The notes beneath the pieces were generated by a model, which saw nothing but the letters and a program-made list of their open reading frames with translations, did not search any database and was not told where the DNA came from. Of a DNA stretch of 64,000 nt, positions 34,352 through 47,662 are shown in pieces. Location: assembly GCA_958496175.1 (NCBI GenBank), contig OY292274.1, positions 12,731,689-12,795,688 on the forward strand, written 5' to 3'. Origin of the DNA: Sisyra terminalis. Lineage: Eukaryota > Arthropoda > Insecta > Neuroptera > Sisyridae. The translations under genes and the position numbers were made by a program. Positions within the stretch are counted from its first letter, which is position 1; each line of letters opens with the position of its first letter.

Positions 34352-36747
34352 TTTATAAATAAATTAATATACATTGTATTTTATTTATTTAGATTGTTGA
34401 ATTTAAAGACAAACATAAATATTTCTATATTTGTTTTGTTTTTGTCTTCTTGTGTCCCTCGAAATTGTATTTTTCTTTTTGCTAATTCGATCCTAAGGAC
34501 GCCATTTGTCTGGGACTGGAAGCTTACGTGAAATATTCCTGTTTTCTTCAGTAGCTACTTCCTTAAATATAATATTTGTTTAATGAACTAAACGACGTCA
34601 TTTGAAAACAAAACTGTTATGTTTTTGAATATTGTTCAAAGAGTTTTTAGAATCGTTTCCAATTCCATAAGCTAATGAGTATAATGGATCTGGTGATGGG
34701 TAGATTCAGATAGTAGATTCACTGCTATATTTTAACGCCTTACAATATTGACAAATGATTGTCATTTCCCCAATTGTTGTTCTCTAATTATAGATTACAA
34801 CAAATATTAAGTAAAATATGTAAATATAAGTAAATGGCAGTTCTTTTACAAAACCACGACAAGAAATGAAATATTTGTTTATTGTCAAATATTAATTGGT
34901 GTCAGTGGCTTCTCTGCGGCTATTTGACATAGGGATTAACAGTTTATATGGGGAAAATTTTTCAACCCCTTCTTTTCAATGGGTCGGTGATTACTCTCGT
35001 TTCCTTTTCCCTTCTGGTCATTCTTGTACTATCAGTTGTTCCATGATCTTGTGACGCACGATATGCAAAAAAACGAGGATTTATCCACATATACGTTGGT
35101 GAAGAGCTTCTGGACTGGCTTGATTTCGTTTAAGATAGTAAAATTCGTTCTTTTAGCCGTTCATGAGATCCAAAGCACATTTTCTTTCAAAACCTAAGAA
35201 TTTTTCCGTGTGTTATCATACGAACTATCAAAATTTTACCAAAATAATATGAAACCTTACAAAATATATCTCTTTGGCAATGCACTTAAACGAAACTTTG
35301 AAATCAATATTCGGGATAAAAGTTATCGCTGAATAATAATCAAGTAAATGACACCCTTACGAAATAAGAACTTTTACTTTTTGAATATCGATTTAAAACT
35401 TATTTAGTTCTAAAACTTTGTTTCCAAAATTTAAAATTCCGAGAAAAAATTAAAAGAGTTTTTTTTTGGTAATTTAATTGGCAAAATGAGTTGTTAACGT
35501 TAAGAAAAAAAATACAAAATGTAAAAAAAAAGTTTTCAAATTACATTGATTATGCATGAACTACTACGGTAAATTCAGTTTAATAAAGCACATCGAAAAC
35601 TTTTCAAATACTTGAGAATGAAATTACACAAAGAAGTACACGCAATGGACATGATCGTACCCAGAATCATAATAACTTTTCGTTAACTAACGTCATTATG
35701 TTTAATGACAATTACAATTATTATTATAATGTGCCTAGTTCTATATTGTTGGTAAGGGAATAAAGAATAATAACAAGACGAGAAAATCATCGGGCAAATT
35801 CATTTCATTTGCTCAATATACTTCAAACAATTTTTATAGCTACGATAAAATTTGAGGAATTTAATATCAAATGAATTGATGTAATAATAAAAATTATAAA
35901 ACGTTACACAAGAAAAATATTGCATATGAGCTCTGGTATATATAGTGAAGTATTAAAAATGCCATGTTAGCACGAAAAGTTCACATTGATTCTTTTTCTT
36001 GTTTTTGATTTATCTACAGAAATAAATCTTATCTGCAAATGTTTACAATGCGCGAAAATTTGCTGTAACTCTTGTAAATATCCGTATAACACGATAAAAT
36101 GTATTCCCAACCAAAAATGTTTGCGTTTGCTTGTCATATTGAAATTTGGAACTTTTTTCAATTGATTATAAATAACTTAATGAATTGTTTCATGTCTTAA
36201 AAGTAAGTGTTAATTAGTTCGAAGGTTCAATTGTAATAAATCAATATTGATTTGAACCCTACAATTTCAAGTATCCACTCTTTGGTTCACTCTCTCAATA
36301 TAGTCAGAGTCAAGATCTTCATTAGGTTACATCGTTGTGAGTCGTATCCTATCCCAACATTCATGTGCAAATATTTGTTGCTACTTCCTAAAGGGGAATA
36401 CATACATCGATTCTCTACATCGAAATGAATAAATTATTCATGCATTGAAATGCTATTTAATCAAGAGATTGAATCATACACTGACTGAAATAATAGTTTT
36501 GACATAGTACAGTATAATATTTTAGTAGCTACCCACAATTTATAATGGCTTAAATGCTTAAGTTAATGTGTCTAGTACTTTCAAACAAATCAAATTTAGA
36601 AATTCCCACGAAATGCAAAACCCGAGAGGGGAAAATTTTGTCTTTATTGTCAAATTTTCATGTACTAATCGCTTTCGTAACACAGCCAGTATTGTTGCTG
36701 GCATTTGTGCTTAATAAATCTCCAAAAAATAAATTTATATAAATCTA
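34352..36747. other. Unassigned intronic sequence
   Basis: About 2.4 kb lying between two Helitrons. 34480-35200 is somewhat less AT-rich. No coding or repeat signature recognised. Confidence 0.3.
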
Positions 36748-37851
36748 CTAGCTGATACCAGCAACTTCGTCTGCGTAATGAAGGTGTTGGAAATATTTTC
36801 TTTTTAGATTTACTATTTGAAGTGGTGCATTGAAAATTTATTTTTCTTATTTCTTTCACATAAGAAAATAATCATACTGAAAAACACTGTACTGTCGACT
36901 TTAAAAAAACATATTTAAGGAACTGTTGCTTAGAATAAAATAGATGTTGGTAGTCAATTCGTTTACAAAAAAAATGTTTGTTAAAAATATTTTTAATTAA
37001 AAATATTGTCATGTTCAATTATGTCGATCTTAAATTGAGTTATGATATAAATCAGTCAAAAGTTTCCAAAATACTCCCGTTTAAATATCAAAAGGAAAGC
37101 ATTTCGATTTTTGAATATTAGTAGAAATCCCATCTAACTGTCTTGATTCTGTAATGAACCTTTTTACCAAAACTATTACTCTCCTGCAATGTACAACACT
37201 ACCGCAAAATTTAAATTTAAGCCCAGTTCTTCCATAATCAAGTATAACCATTGTGGAACTATAAACTTAGTATTAAAATATCTGAATTTCAACTATACAA
37301 TTAAACCATATTGGATAGTCTCGAGTTCACCATACACGATTTGGCGTATACTTTTTGCACTGGAAGAGGATTTTAAGTTTATTTTATCATTATGATTTAC
37401 CGGATATTACATATTCACCCCCCCCCCCCCTTCTTTCTCTGTCTATAGGAGCCACAAACTTTAGTTCACAATAACACCGATAAGCATTTTCTTTTAGTTC
37501 ACCGAATTTCAAAGGGTACTCGCTCACTAATATATTTATTTGTGAATACGTATTTTCAGGTTTACAATTTATAAAAGCCAAAAAGCTTAATGCTCACTTA
37601 TGAATTTAACTTAACTTTTCTTAGATATATCCATCAGAGTTTAAATATGGTAAGGTAGGAATTTTTAGAAACTCTTTTTTAATATATACCTTCATCGTAT
37701 AAAGAAAATACTTTCCAAATTTCATCATCACAAACGTGAACTGAAAAAAATTTGATGATCTTTTTTATTTTGATTATCATGGCTAAAAAGCAATTCGTAT
37801 TCGCACATTTGAACGTTGTACATACAAAAATGTTGGAAATAGGTGAAAAGC

Positions 37852-38355
37852 GTGGATACAAATTCCAATATTTCATTAGTTTTCAATAACAATAATCGGG
37901 TTTCAAACTGTTCCAAATACCAAAGAAAAGTTAGTATGGAAGATTATAGTTTTAGTTGATAATGAATCATTTAACGAAAAATTGCTATTTTGATGCATTT
38001 CAGCAGATTATTTATTTTTGTTCGTTTTTCAACAATCAAGTTTTTTAAAATATAATTTTTCTTTGAACCAATGTTTGTAACCTATAGCATTAATATAATC
38101 TGCTGAAATGCATCAAAATAGCAATTTTTCGTCAAATGATTCATTATCAACTAAAACTATAATCTTCCATACTAACTTTTCTTTGGTATTTGGAACAGTT
38201 TGAAAACCGATTATTGTTATTGAAAATTTATAAAATATTCGAATTTGTATCCACGCTTTTCACCGATTTCCAATTAATGCTATAGGTTACAAACATTGGT
38301 TCAAAGAAAAAATATATTTTAAAAAGCTTGATTGTTGAAAAACGAACAAAAATTA
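37852..38355. repeat. Internal inverted duplication within Helitron H7
   Basis: 37852-38003 is inversely repeated at 38098-38270 (shared GCTATTTTGATGCATTTCAG and TTTGGTATTTGGAACAGT). The intervening 38015-38090 is inversely repeated at 38277-38355 (shared CAAACATTGGTTCAAAGAAA). An inverted second copy of the body segment fits best. Confidence 0.75.
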
Positions 38356-38555
38356 AAAACCGTCTATAAGTACTACGGTATAAGAACTACATAAACTTTT
38401 TTGAAATTTTTGGCGTTGTTTGAAATGTAATTAATAAAATAATATAACAAAAAAGACACTTATATTATATTTATTAATATAAATTTAGATGACGTTTGTT
38501 TTTTATTAAGCGGAACAACGTTTCATCTTTAACAGAACTTTGATTATTAAATTAA

Positions 38556-39317
38556 GGGAGTATTCTAGTCTAGAGTCATGAATTTCAGGTAATTTTTGAA
38601 GTGTCATAAAAAATAGCCAATTAATATTTTTACAATCCATTTTTTTATCAGTTATTTATTAATATTTGAAGAATACAGAAAAAAATAAAAAAAGTTAAAA
38701 ATTTCAAAAATTAGCAGCTGATGAAGTGGGGGGTCTCAAAAAATTGGCACATGACCATACCCACGATTTCAACCCTCCTAGTAATCTGACCCCAAAAAAA
38801 AACAAAGATTAATAATCTAGAATAATGTCGCAATGTCTGGAACTACGAAAAAGTATGAAAAAAAAAATTTCACGAAATGGCGACTGCCTGAAAAAAAATA
38901 ACAATTTTTGTACCACTTTTTTTGGCTGTTTCGAATTTTTTAAAAATAGTAAAATCAAAATTTGGGGATGGGGATAGTTCCAGACATAGACAGGTCTATA
39001 AAGAAGACTCTCTAAAAATTTCAGGTAAATCGGTTCAGTAGAACCTAAGAAATCGTGGGTATCGTTTTGAAAAAGACAGTTTCGAGAAAAACACGTTTAA
39101 AGTTTTACGTTGTTTCAGGCAGCGTAATTGATAGAATAGTACGTATTACTTACATTCTCTTAATCAGCCATCCGAGCTTCATACAAAACCGCTAACTTCG
39201 AAAATAATTTGAATTTTGAAAAATTCTTTTAGGAGGATATTTTTGAATATCTAAACTATCGGATTATGAAAAAAAATTTTTTTTGATTTTTTCAAATTTC
39301 TAGAGTAGAATATCCCC
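38556..39317. mobile_element. TTAA-flanked MITE (piggyBac- or Kolobok-like), 762 bp
   Basis: TTAA at 38552-38555 and 39318-39321 flanks inverted ends GGGAGTATTCTAGTCTAGA and (complement) GGGGATATTCTACTCTAGA, matching at 16 of 19 bases. Removing it restores the Helitron sequence. TTAA duplication with GGG ends is seen in piggyBac and Kolobok elements; I cannot choose between them. No transposase. Confidence 0.75.
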
Positions 39318-39634
39318 TTAAAATTTTCGATTGTTGATGAACTCTTCATTTTATCATACAAACAAAGTAACCCCTTTTTTCTCTTTTAAGGTAGGAATTT
39401 TCAAGGAAAAAATTCTTATCACTTGCTTAATTTTTAAAAGGAATACACCGATTAATCGAATTCCTTATTTGATCAATCACAAGGGATATATTAATATACG
39501 ATTGTATATATGCACGGTTTTAAAAACGTATTTACTATAAGCTTTATTAATGTTGCAACCATCACTTTTTTCATTAATATTTTCTTACTGAGCAACCTTT
39601 AGGGCTTATTTACAACATTTTTGTAAAAACAAAA

Positions 39635-39712
39635 GATTACGGTAAGGTTTGAACCCACGGCGCATTAATTATGAGCATCAGATATGTAGGCGAATGCGCC
39701 TGTTGTTGGCAT
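39635..39712 (-). other. tRNA-like Pol III block in Helitron H7
   Basis: Minus strand: A-box-like AGGCGCATTCGCCTACA and B-box GGTTCAAACC (39655-39646), followed by a T-rich stretch with a three-base and a five-base T run. Confidence 0.5.
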
Positions 39713-39850
39713 CCTTTTAAATCTTATGTTGGTTTGTATAAAGAAATGTTTGTATTTCAAAGAAATAATTTTTAGTACTTTGAACTGATTTTGCTGTGAT
39801 TTGAATTGATTGTAGTGAGTTCAACTAAAAAGGTTAATACCAATTAATTT

Positions 39851-42800
39851 CTTAATTTTTGATACAAGATTTAAATTTTTTAAAAATATTCATTTAAATT
39901 TGAAAACCCATATCGTTGAATTTGTTTATTATTATTCACAAATTTTTATATATCTTTTACTAAAACAATGAAAGTTTTTCACTTTTAACGTTTAATTTGG
40001 TTTATATTTGCTTACAATAAGCCATAAAAAACCAGTAATACTTCATTAAACTAATTCTTTATTGCAATGAAAATTTTTTTAGACCTTTGAAACAGCAATT
40101 AATTCAATTTTTTACACAGTAACTTCATTTTCTTCTTAAGTTTTATACGATTGTATGAAGTTTTAAGATGAAACCCCGACACATGTTTAATTAAAGAAAA
40201 AACTTACAATATAAAAAAATAATCTTCAGCGGAGATTTAAGGAAATAATCGAAATAATTTTAATGCTTTTAGGCTTTTGTATTGTTTAAAACTATAATTC
40301 TCTCAAATATTTTAAACTAAAAGCTGTGTTTGTTGAAACTTGAAGGGTATTGTTTTTTGGCTGAATGAATTATTTGTTAATAAGCGAGAAAGTTTTCGGT
40401 GGTTTTGCAGTGCAAATGTGTTTAATTTTGTTAATGATGTAGGTTGGTGTTGAGCAATGGTGAAGCTGTTGGAGACAAAAAGATGTTGTAGACACCCGGT
40501 GTATATGTATATGTATATTTAACATTGATATAGAGTGTCATATCATACAAACAAGCGACTAAAACGATCTTTGCCCGAGAAAATCGTTTTGGCCGTTGTG
40601 TACTGATTGGTGCCAGATGGCGCGGTCGTAGCATAGTAGTGTAGTGGTTACTTAAAAAGCTTCCACACCAAAATGATACACTCAATCTTCGTTAATCTGC
40701 CGCAACACAATGTTGTACTACACATTGAGAGTAGGAGACATGTCGCTTTTGTATTCATCCCCATAAAAAGAAATCATCTCCATTTGCCTCTAACTCCCAC
40801 GAAATAAAGATAACAATGTTCTATTCTTGATAACGCGTAAAAAACTAACACGAAAACGCACGGATGGCAGCCAAACGACATCAAACTAATCTCATTCCCT
40901 CTTTTATTTATAATAATACTGTACTTTTGACTCTTGACACGAATTTGCTTTTTTATATGAATTATTTAATTTGATATAGCAACCCCTTCTCACGTATTCC
41001 ACGTACGCGTCAGAACATCCATCCGCTTGGTATATGTACATTTCGTATGCAGTAGCTTTTCAAATTTTACCACACCAAACTTTAGCGTAGGTATATTGTA
41101 TTTACGATATATACATAAATATATAATAATGTTTAAACAAGAAAAACTTTTTACTTAAGTTTTAGTATAAAAAATAACGCTGGCAAAATACGCTCTAATT
41201 TATTTATTTCGCTGCAAAAGTCGTGACAAAAAGAAAACAATAAATTAAATGTGCATTTGCATAATGCTCATTAAACACAATTTCAGTCTGTTTGTTTCAA
41301 TTGTAGTAACGACTAGCAAGGATGTCAACTTATTTCCGACTTCCTGCATATCCTTGTTGATAATCTTAAACATTTTAAAATAGGAAAACTTTTCGTATAC
41401 AAATAAAATGTTAACGTTTTAATTTTCTCAACTTTGCATTACATGAAATAGTTTTGCTATACAAATGCCACACGGTATTTGTACAAATAACACAGTCCAA
41501 TTTAAGCCTTTTATTACAAGAAAAACATTTTTATTATTTCCAAGCACGAAGAATTTCCTCTGAAAAAATTCAATTTATCCCCAAATTTGCAAAGCGTATA
41601 ATTTAATTTTTTTTCGTTTAGAAACGATAATTTTTCCTAAAGCCATAACTACTAATTTATTTAGTCCCAACATAATCACGCAAATGGTCAAGTTTCTTTG
41701 TCCTATTTCACGAGCCGACCAGTCCAATCTGATACTTGGAATTTTTTTTTAGTCGTCGTACATATTTTATTACATAATGCCACTTTTCTCTGAAAACGTA
41801 AAAGTTTATTTTTCTCTCTATTCAAAATAACAATAAAATGTAATTGTCGTTTTACAAGTTGTACGTTCTCAATGTTGCACATCTCTTGCTTGCTTACTCC
41901 CATATTCCATTATAAAAACTCTCACTCACTCTTTCTGAGTATCTATATATGAAGGAATTTCAACAAGAAAACGACGAGAATGAAAACGAGCTTTTAATTA
42001 AACGTCGAAAATAATGCTACAATATCGTAAATTTTCACAAAAATGGACAATAAAATGTACGCTAGTCTTGCAACAAGTCAAATACAAGCGCATTAAAACT
42101 ACAATTACAATTAGTCAATTTATTGACTCATTATCAACTCAAATTTATAATGGAACTGTTTTTTAGTTTGATTCTTAGTTTTTCAATGACAGTTTATAGA
42201 CAGCCTTTCAATTCACATCCTTATAACGACATAAATATATCAATTTCTAATTGAGTAATTGTTAATTCATTTCATTTATTAATAATTAAATAATTAAGAA
42301 TTAATGTTCAATACCTCTTCAATTCAATCCCGATGTAGATCTATTTATAACTTATCATCAATATTAATTTTCTCAAATATAATACATCAACATCACTAAT
42401 CAAAACCACTTCAGTTAATTATATATATATACATACATATATTATAGCCTACACGAGTAATACATTACAAAGATATTTCCATCTAAAAGATGATTGAATT
42501 TTTAATAATTTAAAACATACACACATTTAAAGTTAAAGAATAGGTTTTTGATAAAACATCAATAATAAACAATTGAGTGTTTTATGAATTGAAAAAAATT
42601 AATTTGTTTCATTCACTGTGGATGTTATATTTCAATTATTAAATTTTAGCCAAATAAAAATTGCACGTATATAATATTTATAGTTGTATCAATTATTCAC
42701 TATATATTGGTTGGAACTTTTAAATGCCTTGAATTTTTAAAATTGTTTGAGTTATATTTGATATTTAGTTTTAATTGAAAATAATATTTCTATTTCAATG

Positions 42801-42994
42801 CAGCAAAGATAAATATAACTAATATTTATTACTGTGAAAATTATTTTTACAATTTCAAAAATTTTGAGCAATCGCAAAATTTCAGTACTTTGCAATAATG
42901 CAATAAAAGTACACCTATACAATAACTGAAAAATATTTTATTAAATATTATCGGTTTGTGTGGAAATTATTTTTAATGAATTTTATTGAATACG
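39851..42994. other. Unassigned intronic sequence with a GC-richer patch
   Basis: About 3.1 kb. 40440-40880 stands out as less AT-rich, with GCCAGATGGCGCGGTCG and GTGTAGTGGTTAC. No coding frame, splice context or repeat copy was recognised. The rest is AT-rich. Confidence 0.3.
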
Positions 42995-44096
42995 TTCTTT
43001 AGCATCGTTGTGATTTGAAATTTTATGAAACGGAAACGGAAAGCGGCAATAAAAAGAGAAACATACATAAATCTATAAGATTTACCATGAGAGAGAATGA
43101 GGTAGAACATTAGTATTTCTTATGGTTGTGCGCGCCTGCGTATTACACTACTTGAGAATAATTTTCATAGCGAGCAATAACAACCGTGTTAAATTGTTTA
43201 TTATAATTGTGAGCATAAACATTTCTATATTTTAATAAGATTAATTTGCAAATTTGCCGTAAATGAATACGGATTATTGTCATGATTATCAAAAAAAAAA
43301 AATAAAGAAAGCAAGGCAATTTCGGGCACGCCGAAAAGCATTATTAAATAAGAAAAATAATAGTTCTTATACGTTTAATAATGATTCAACTGTGCAAAAT
43401 AGTGAACATGATACAAGTAAGTACTTAAATATTTTCTAATCGCATATTTCGTTCTTCATCATGAAATTTCAATACATTAAAAGCTAATTTAAAATTAATT
43501 CTGATATCACATAATATTACGAACTGTTTTTCAGGTGCTACTCAAATGAATGCCCAGCCGATTTTTAGGTACTCACAATTTCGTCGAAATAAAGTTGCTC
43601 ATGAAGAATTTCGTTAAATTTTTTAACAATATGTTCGGTCATAATATGCGCTTCTTTTGTGAACGATTGTGATTCCAATGAAATTTCAAACCACAACGGC
43701 TAGGACATGAAGATCTTTTATGGATAATAATTAAAAATTCTTTTGCAAATGATAATATTTTACTGTGCTAATGCTGCACGTATTTTCAAGCAATCGAAAA
43801 AAATGTAATTCCAACGATGTCCAAATAGAATAGTTTCAAATATTAAACGATACCTGAATCTTTACCACCACTGGATTTATTTCATACCTCCATTATCGTA
43901 AGCTCTCGTATCATTTATTGAAAATGCAAATTTGAATTCAGGATAAATTTATGCAATAATTATTTGTTAATAAATCGTATAGTAAAGCTTTCAATTATCC
44001 TTCTCATAAAATCTTACATTCGTCTCAATATCTGGAAGTTCATCTTTTTTGAAGGTTTCACTTCTACCGCGTGTGAACTGCACACATGTGTTTTTC
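42995..44096 (+). mobile_element. Helitron-like coding element fragment, copy A2 (uninterrupted)
   Basis: Paralogue of 2583-4350. It reads directly through GAGAAACATACATAAATC, where copy A1 carries palindromic element 1. It has about 60 extra bases near 43170-43230 relative to A1. It ends after CCGCGTGTGAACTGCACACA. Contains a degraded coding start (next entry). Confidence 0.6.
43263..43616 (+). pseudogene. 5' exons of a Helitron-type protein, copy A2
   Basis: ATG at 43263 opens MNTDYCHDY, a lysine run, then ARQFRARRKALLNKK, a basic pattern (R.(F/Y)RARRKA) common at the start of Helitron replicases. A donor at 43417 (AGTAAGT) and acceptor ending at 43534 (TTTTTCAG) join in frame to SATQMNAQPIF and RRNKVAHEEFR before a stop near 43615. 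Copy A1 has the same intron. Downstream frames are broken. Only an N-terminal relic remains. Confidence 0.5.
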
Positions 44097-46308
44097 TTTT
44101 GTCCTATTGAATCTTTTTTTTTTTTTTTGAAATTTTGAAAATGCAGACAGTCTTGGTTAACAATATCAAAATCTTAATAAATTTTATTGAGTTTAATTTT
44201 CTATCGTATTTTCTCATGATTTCTACTAATTTGTAGCATTAAAATATCCTGTTAAATTGAAGTCCACATGAACTATAAATCAATAGATTCCATTCAAACT
44301 ATCTTTTCAATTTTTAAATCAAATAGTTACATTTTAACTTATATAATGATACAGAAATCTCCATAAAGTAAAAAATGCAGTTTGCCCTCTACAGGAATCG
44401 AAAAGTATTTTTTATTCAACTTAATGATTTTCGAAAGAAACGTGGAAATATTAGAAAAATATTAGTCCAGTTTTATATTTTTTTCAAAATCGCTTTACTT
44501 ATTAGTTGCAAGCATTTGATTGGATCAGAAACTGTTGAATAAAAGCTGTGCTTAAATATCGGTTTTGTTTTCTCTGCTATCTTATTTTAGACAATAAGGA
44601 AGAAACAACGCCCCGATAATCTATACCCCCAATGAATTACTTGTTTTTATTATAATCTAAATGTTTGCTTTTAAACCTTTATTGGCATTAGATACGTTAC
44701 TGATAGCATTTTATTATGACAGGCATAAACATATTTTCCTCATCGCTTGGTTCTATAGTTTTTATATATTATTACTTATATTTGAATCTCATATAAAATT
44801 GTTTTCCCCCTTTCGAAATTCTAGTTTATTTGCCCAACGTGTAGAAATTAAATTTAAATATTATTATATTCATATTTATAACGACAATAAAGGAAGAATA
44901 AACCCGTTGGTAGAATATTATATCTCGCTTGGTAACAGTGAAATGAGGTTAGTCGAATGCAATTGTATGCATCTAATAAAAGCTCGGCAATTAGCGTTCA
45001 CTTGTATGCAAAGTAGCGACAAAATAGAGAAAATGTTTACAAGAGTGAATATACTTGTGCATATTGTTGATAATATTGCTGCTAAAAACGGAAGCGTTTC
45101 ATGAATGCTCCGTACCTATATACTTTTCTGAAGGATAGAAAATAATATATGGCCGTTTTATGGGTGGTGGTTAATGATGAAGCAGCTTCGTTTCGCTCAT
45201 ATAAGCATTGTTTATATATAAGTTTACTAGGAAAGAAATGTACGCTGCAGTGTTTTCTGCAACAACTCGCCGCAAACTCATAGTTTTAAATCTATTTGAC
45301 ATTTTAATAGTTTAATTTCAGTCGAAAAGTTGAGCCTCAGGCACACATTTTGTATGTGTATGTAAAATCCAATGTTAACATGATTATATGTTGGTCGAGC
45401 ACTGCTGCTGTTGCCGTTACATCCATATTCAACTTGTATCGAATTGGTCATATAGTACAAATATCAAATAAAACATTACATTGTTTGATTTCGAAACCAG
45501 TTTACATATTTTATTGGAGTTTTTTCGTTAAAACAAATATAATTCTGCTTTAGTTTTGAAGCACAAATTATTAAGTTATTGATTTGGAAGGATTTTCAAA
45601 AACAATTATTTGCATACTAAATTTCTTTCTATCAGAAAACAAGTGCATAATCAACGGTATATTGTAATGAAAAGTAACCATGCAAAGCTATATTTTTATA
45701 AATATTTTTTAATGTAAAAAAAAATATAATTTTACATAAATTGCTTTTTTCAATCGACAAAAAAAATACAACCTTTTTATTATAATCACCAAATGGTCTT
45801 ATTTTGATGAATTTTGTTCTTTACGTAAGCTCACAAAGAATATGTTTTAAAAAAATTATATCGTTTTTAAAAACATAATTGTGAGAAAGTTTGGGCTTTC
45901 CAGAAATGTATAAGTTAGATTAAGTAAAATTAAAATTACAATTAGCAATATAATAGTATCGTAGCGGTAGGAGGGGGGGGGGGTACAGAGGAGACCATGG
46001 CGCCGAAGGACACATGAAAACGAGGGGACATATTGATATTGATAATTCCATTAAAAAAAATGCTGTAAAAAAAAACGAAGAATAAAATTAAAATAATTAC
46101 TGAATTTAAAAGCATTTGACTTTTAACAAATTTTCTTGACTGATAAAGAAAATAGGGGGTGGCGAATTTTTGGTTGGGCCCAGGTGGTGAATGCCACTTC
46201 ACTATAAAGATAAAATACAACCGCATGCATGCTACTAGCTTTCACATACCGAACTACTTTTTCATAAAAATTAAAAAAAAACGTTTGAAATGAGCTTTTA
46301 AAGATAAA
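44097..46308. other. Unassigned intronic sequence
   Basis: About 2.2 kb between elements. It includes the 147-codon open frame at 44661-45104 and a G9-10 tract near 45973. No repeat recognised. Confidence 0.3.
44661..45104 (+). other. Unexplained 147-codon open frame
   Basis: The second-longest single open frame in the window, after the LINE RT frame at 60172-60804. The N-terminal third is hydrophobic (PLLALDTLLIAFYYDR, AWFYSFYILLLIF), suggesting one or two membrane-like stretches. The C-terminal half is mixed and includes NCMHLIKARQLAFTCMQ. I recognise no family, no ribosome-entry context and no splice partner. It could be a chance frame, a relic or an unknown exon. Confidence 0.15.
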
Positions 46309-47662
46309 TCTATACTAATACGTAAAATTCTTACGTCTATCTATGCATTTCGATATTGAACCCTATTTAAGGGAAAATATTTGTTTCAAGAGGCCCTTAT
46401 TCCAAATTTAACATTTTTAAAATTTTTGTCTGTCTGTCTGTCTGTCTGTGTGTCCCAATTTAACTAAAGAATGAAGCAACCGAATTTAATGAAATTTGGT
46501 ATTAAGATACAACACAATTATCCACCAACATTAGGCTACTTATCATTCCTGACAAATAATAATGAAAGATACCCATTACAGTAAAACTGAGGGATGAAAA
46601 AGAAATTTACTTTGCACAGACGAATTATATATCATTGGAAAGATATTTAAAATTTAAAAAAATTATTTGTATTTATCTTTTTAGTTTAACTGATAAAAAG
46701 CACAGTAAACTCAATTTAAAGTAGAAAACTTTTATATATATAATAAACATAGCTGTTGTTAATAGCACAATGGCTTACGTATTAAAGAGACGTGGGTTCA
46801 GATCTTACAGTAAACCCTTTTTTTTACAAAACTGTTGTAAATAGACCCATAGGGTTGTTCAGGAAAGAAATAATAACCATAAAAAGTAAAAGTTGTAAAA
46901 ATAATAATAATAATTGTAATAAAACTTAAACTAAATACGTTTTTTAGACCGTGCATATCTAAAATCGTGTATTTATACTTCCCCTCTGGCAGATGAAGTT
47001 TAAATATTCGATGTATTCCTCATAAAAAGTAGACAAGTGATAAGAATTTTATTTTGAAACTTCCTACTCTAAAAGAGTGTAAGGGGTGACTAATTTTGTA
47101 TGAGAAAATGTGGAGTTAATCAACAATCGAAATTTTAAATTTAATAAGTGTGATTAATAAAAATATAATAAATTAATAGTAAATATCTGCTTTTGTTAAT
47201 TATTTTAATAACAGCATTTAAAATAACGTCATTTCACTTAATTGGTATGAAAGTTTAGGTGGTAGGTTCTTATACCAAATACCAAACTTTTTAAAATCTA
47301 ATTTTTATGAACCAATGATTGTGACCTAGAGTAATTATTTATTCTGCTGAAAAACATTAAGGGAGCAATTTTTTGTCATATATTTCATTATCAATTAAAA
47401 TATAAAATCTTCCAAACTAACTTTTTAGATATTTATAAATATTTTTCATAAATCAATCAGTCGTTACATAGAACTATTTTATACTAAGCAACAGTTTACT
47501 AAATGTGTTTTTTTAAAGTCAAAAAAATAGAGTTTTTAAGTATGATTATATTTTTCGTAAAAGAAATTAGAAAAATAAAAATGTTCATATACCAATACAA
47601 ATAGCAAACTGAAAAGAAAATATAATCTACACCTACGTTACGCAGACGAAGTCACGGGGATT
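46309..47662 (+). mobile_element. Non-autonomous Helitron (copy H5), internally shortened
   Basis: 5' TCTATACTAATACGTAAAAT, then a TCTG run and GTGTCCCAATTTAACTAAAG. 3' ACGTTACGCAGACGAAGTCA, then CGGGGATT, after which the terminal CTAG is lost. About 1.35 kb against 2.5 kb for H4; the central part is deleted between about 47420 and 47450. Contains a tRNA-like block. Confidence 0.75.
46754..46815 (+). other. tRNA-like Pol III block in Helitron H5
   Basis: A-box TAGCACAATGGC (46763-46774) and B-box GGTTCAGATC (46795-46804), closer together than in H4, followed by T8. Confidence 0.5.

Larger units (their letters stand above)
36748..39850 (-). mobile_element. Helitron (copy H7), minus strand, rearranged and 5'-truncated
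   Basis: The minus-strand 3' end is CTTCATTACGCAGACGAAGT, then TGCTGGTATCAGCTAG at 36748. Moving rightward the sequence follows H4 in reverse order to a tRNA-like block near 39640. The TCTG-rich 5' end is missing, so the right boundary near 39850 is approximate. A TTAA-flanked MITE (38556-39317) interrupts it. Between 37852 and 38355 part of the body is present in alternating orientations. An 11-12 base C tract lies near 37420. Confidence 0.68.

Noticed and set aside
40630..40680. tRNA-like 5' half (TAGTGTAGTGGTTAC resembles an A-box)
   Set aside because: No B-box, T-arm or acceptor pairing follows; not enough for a tRNA or SINE call.
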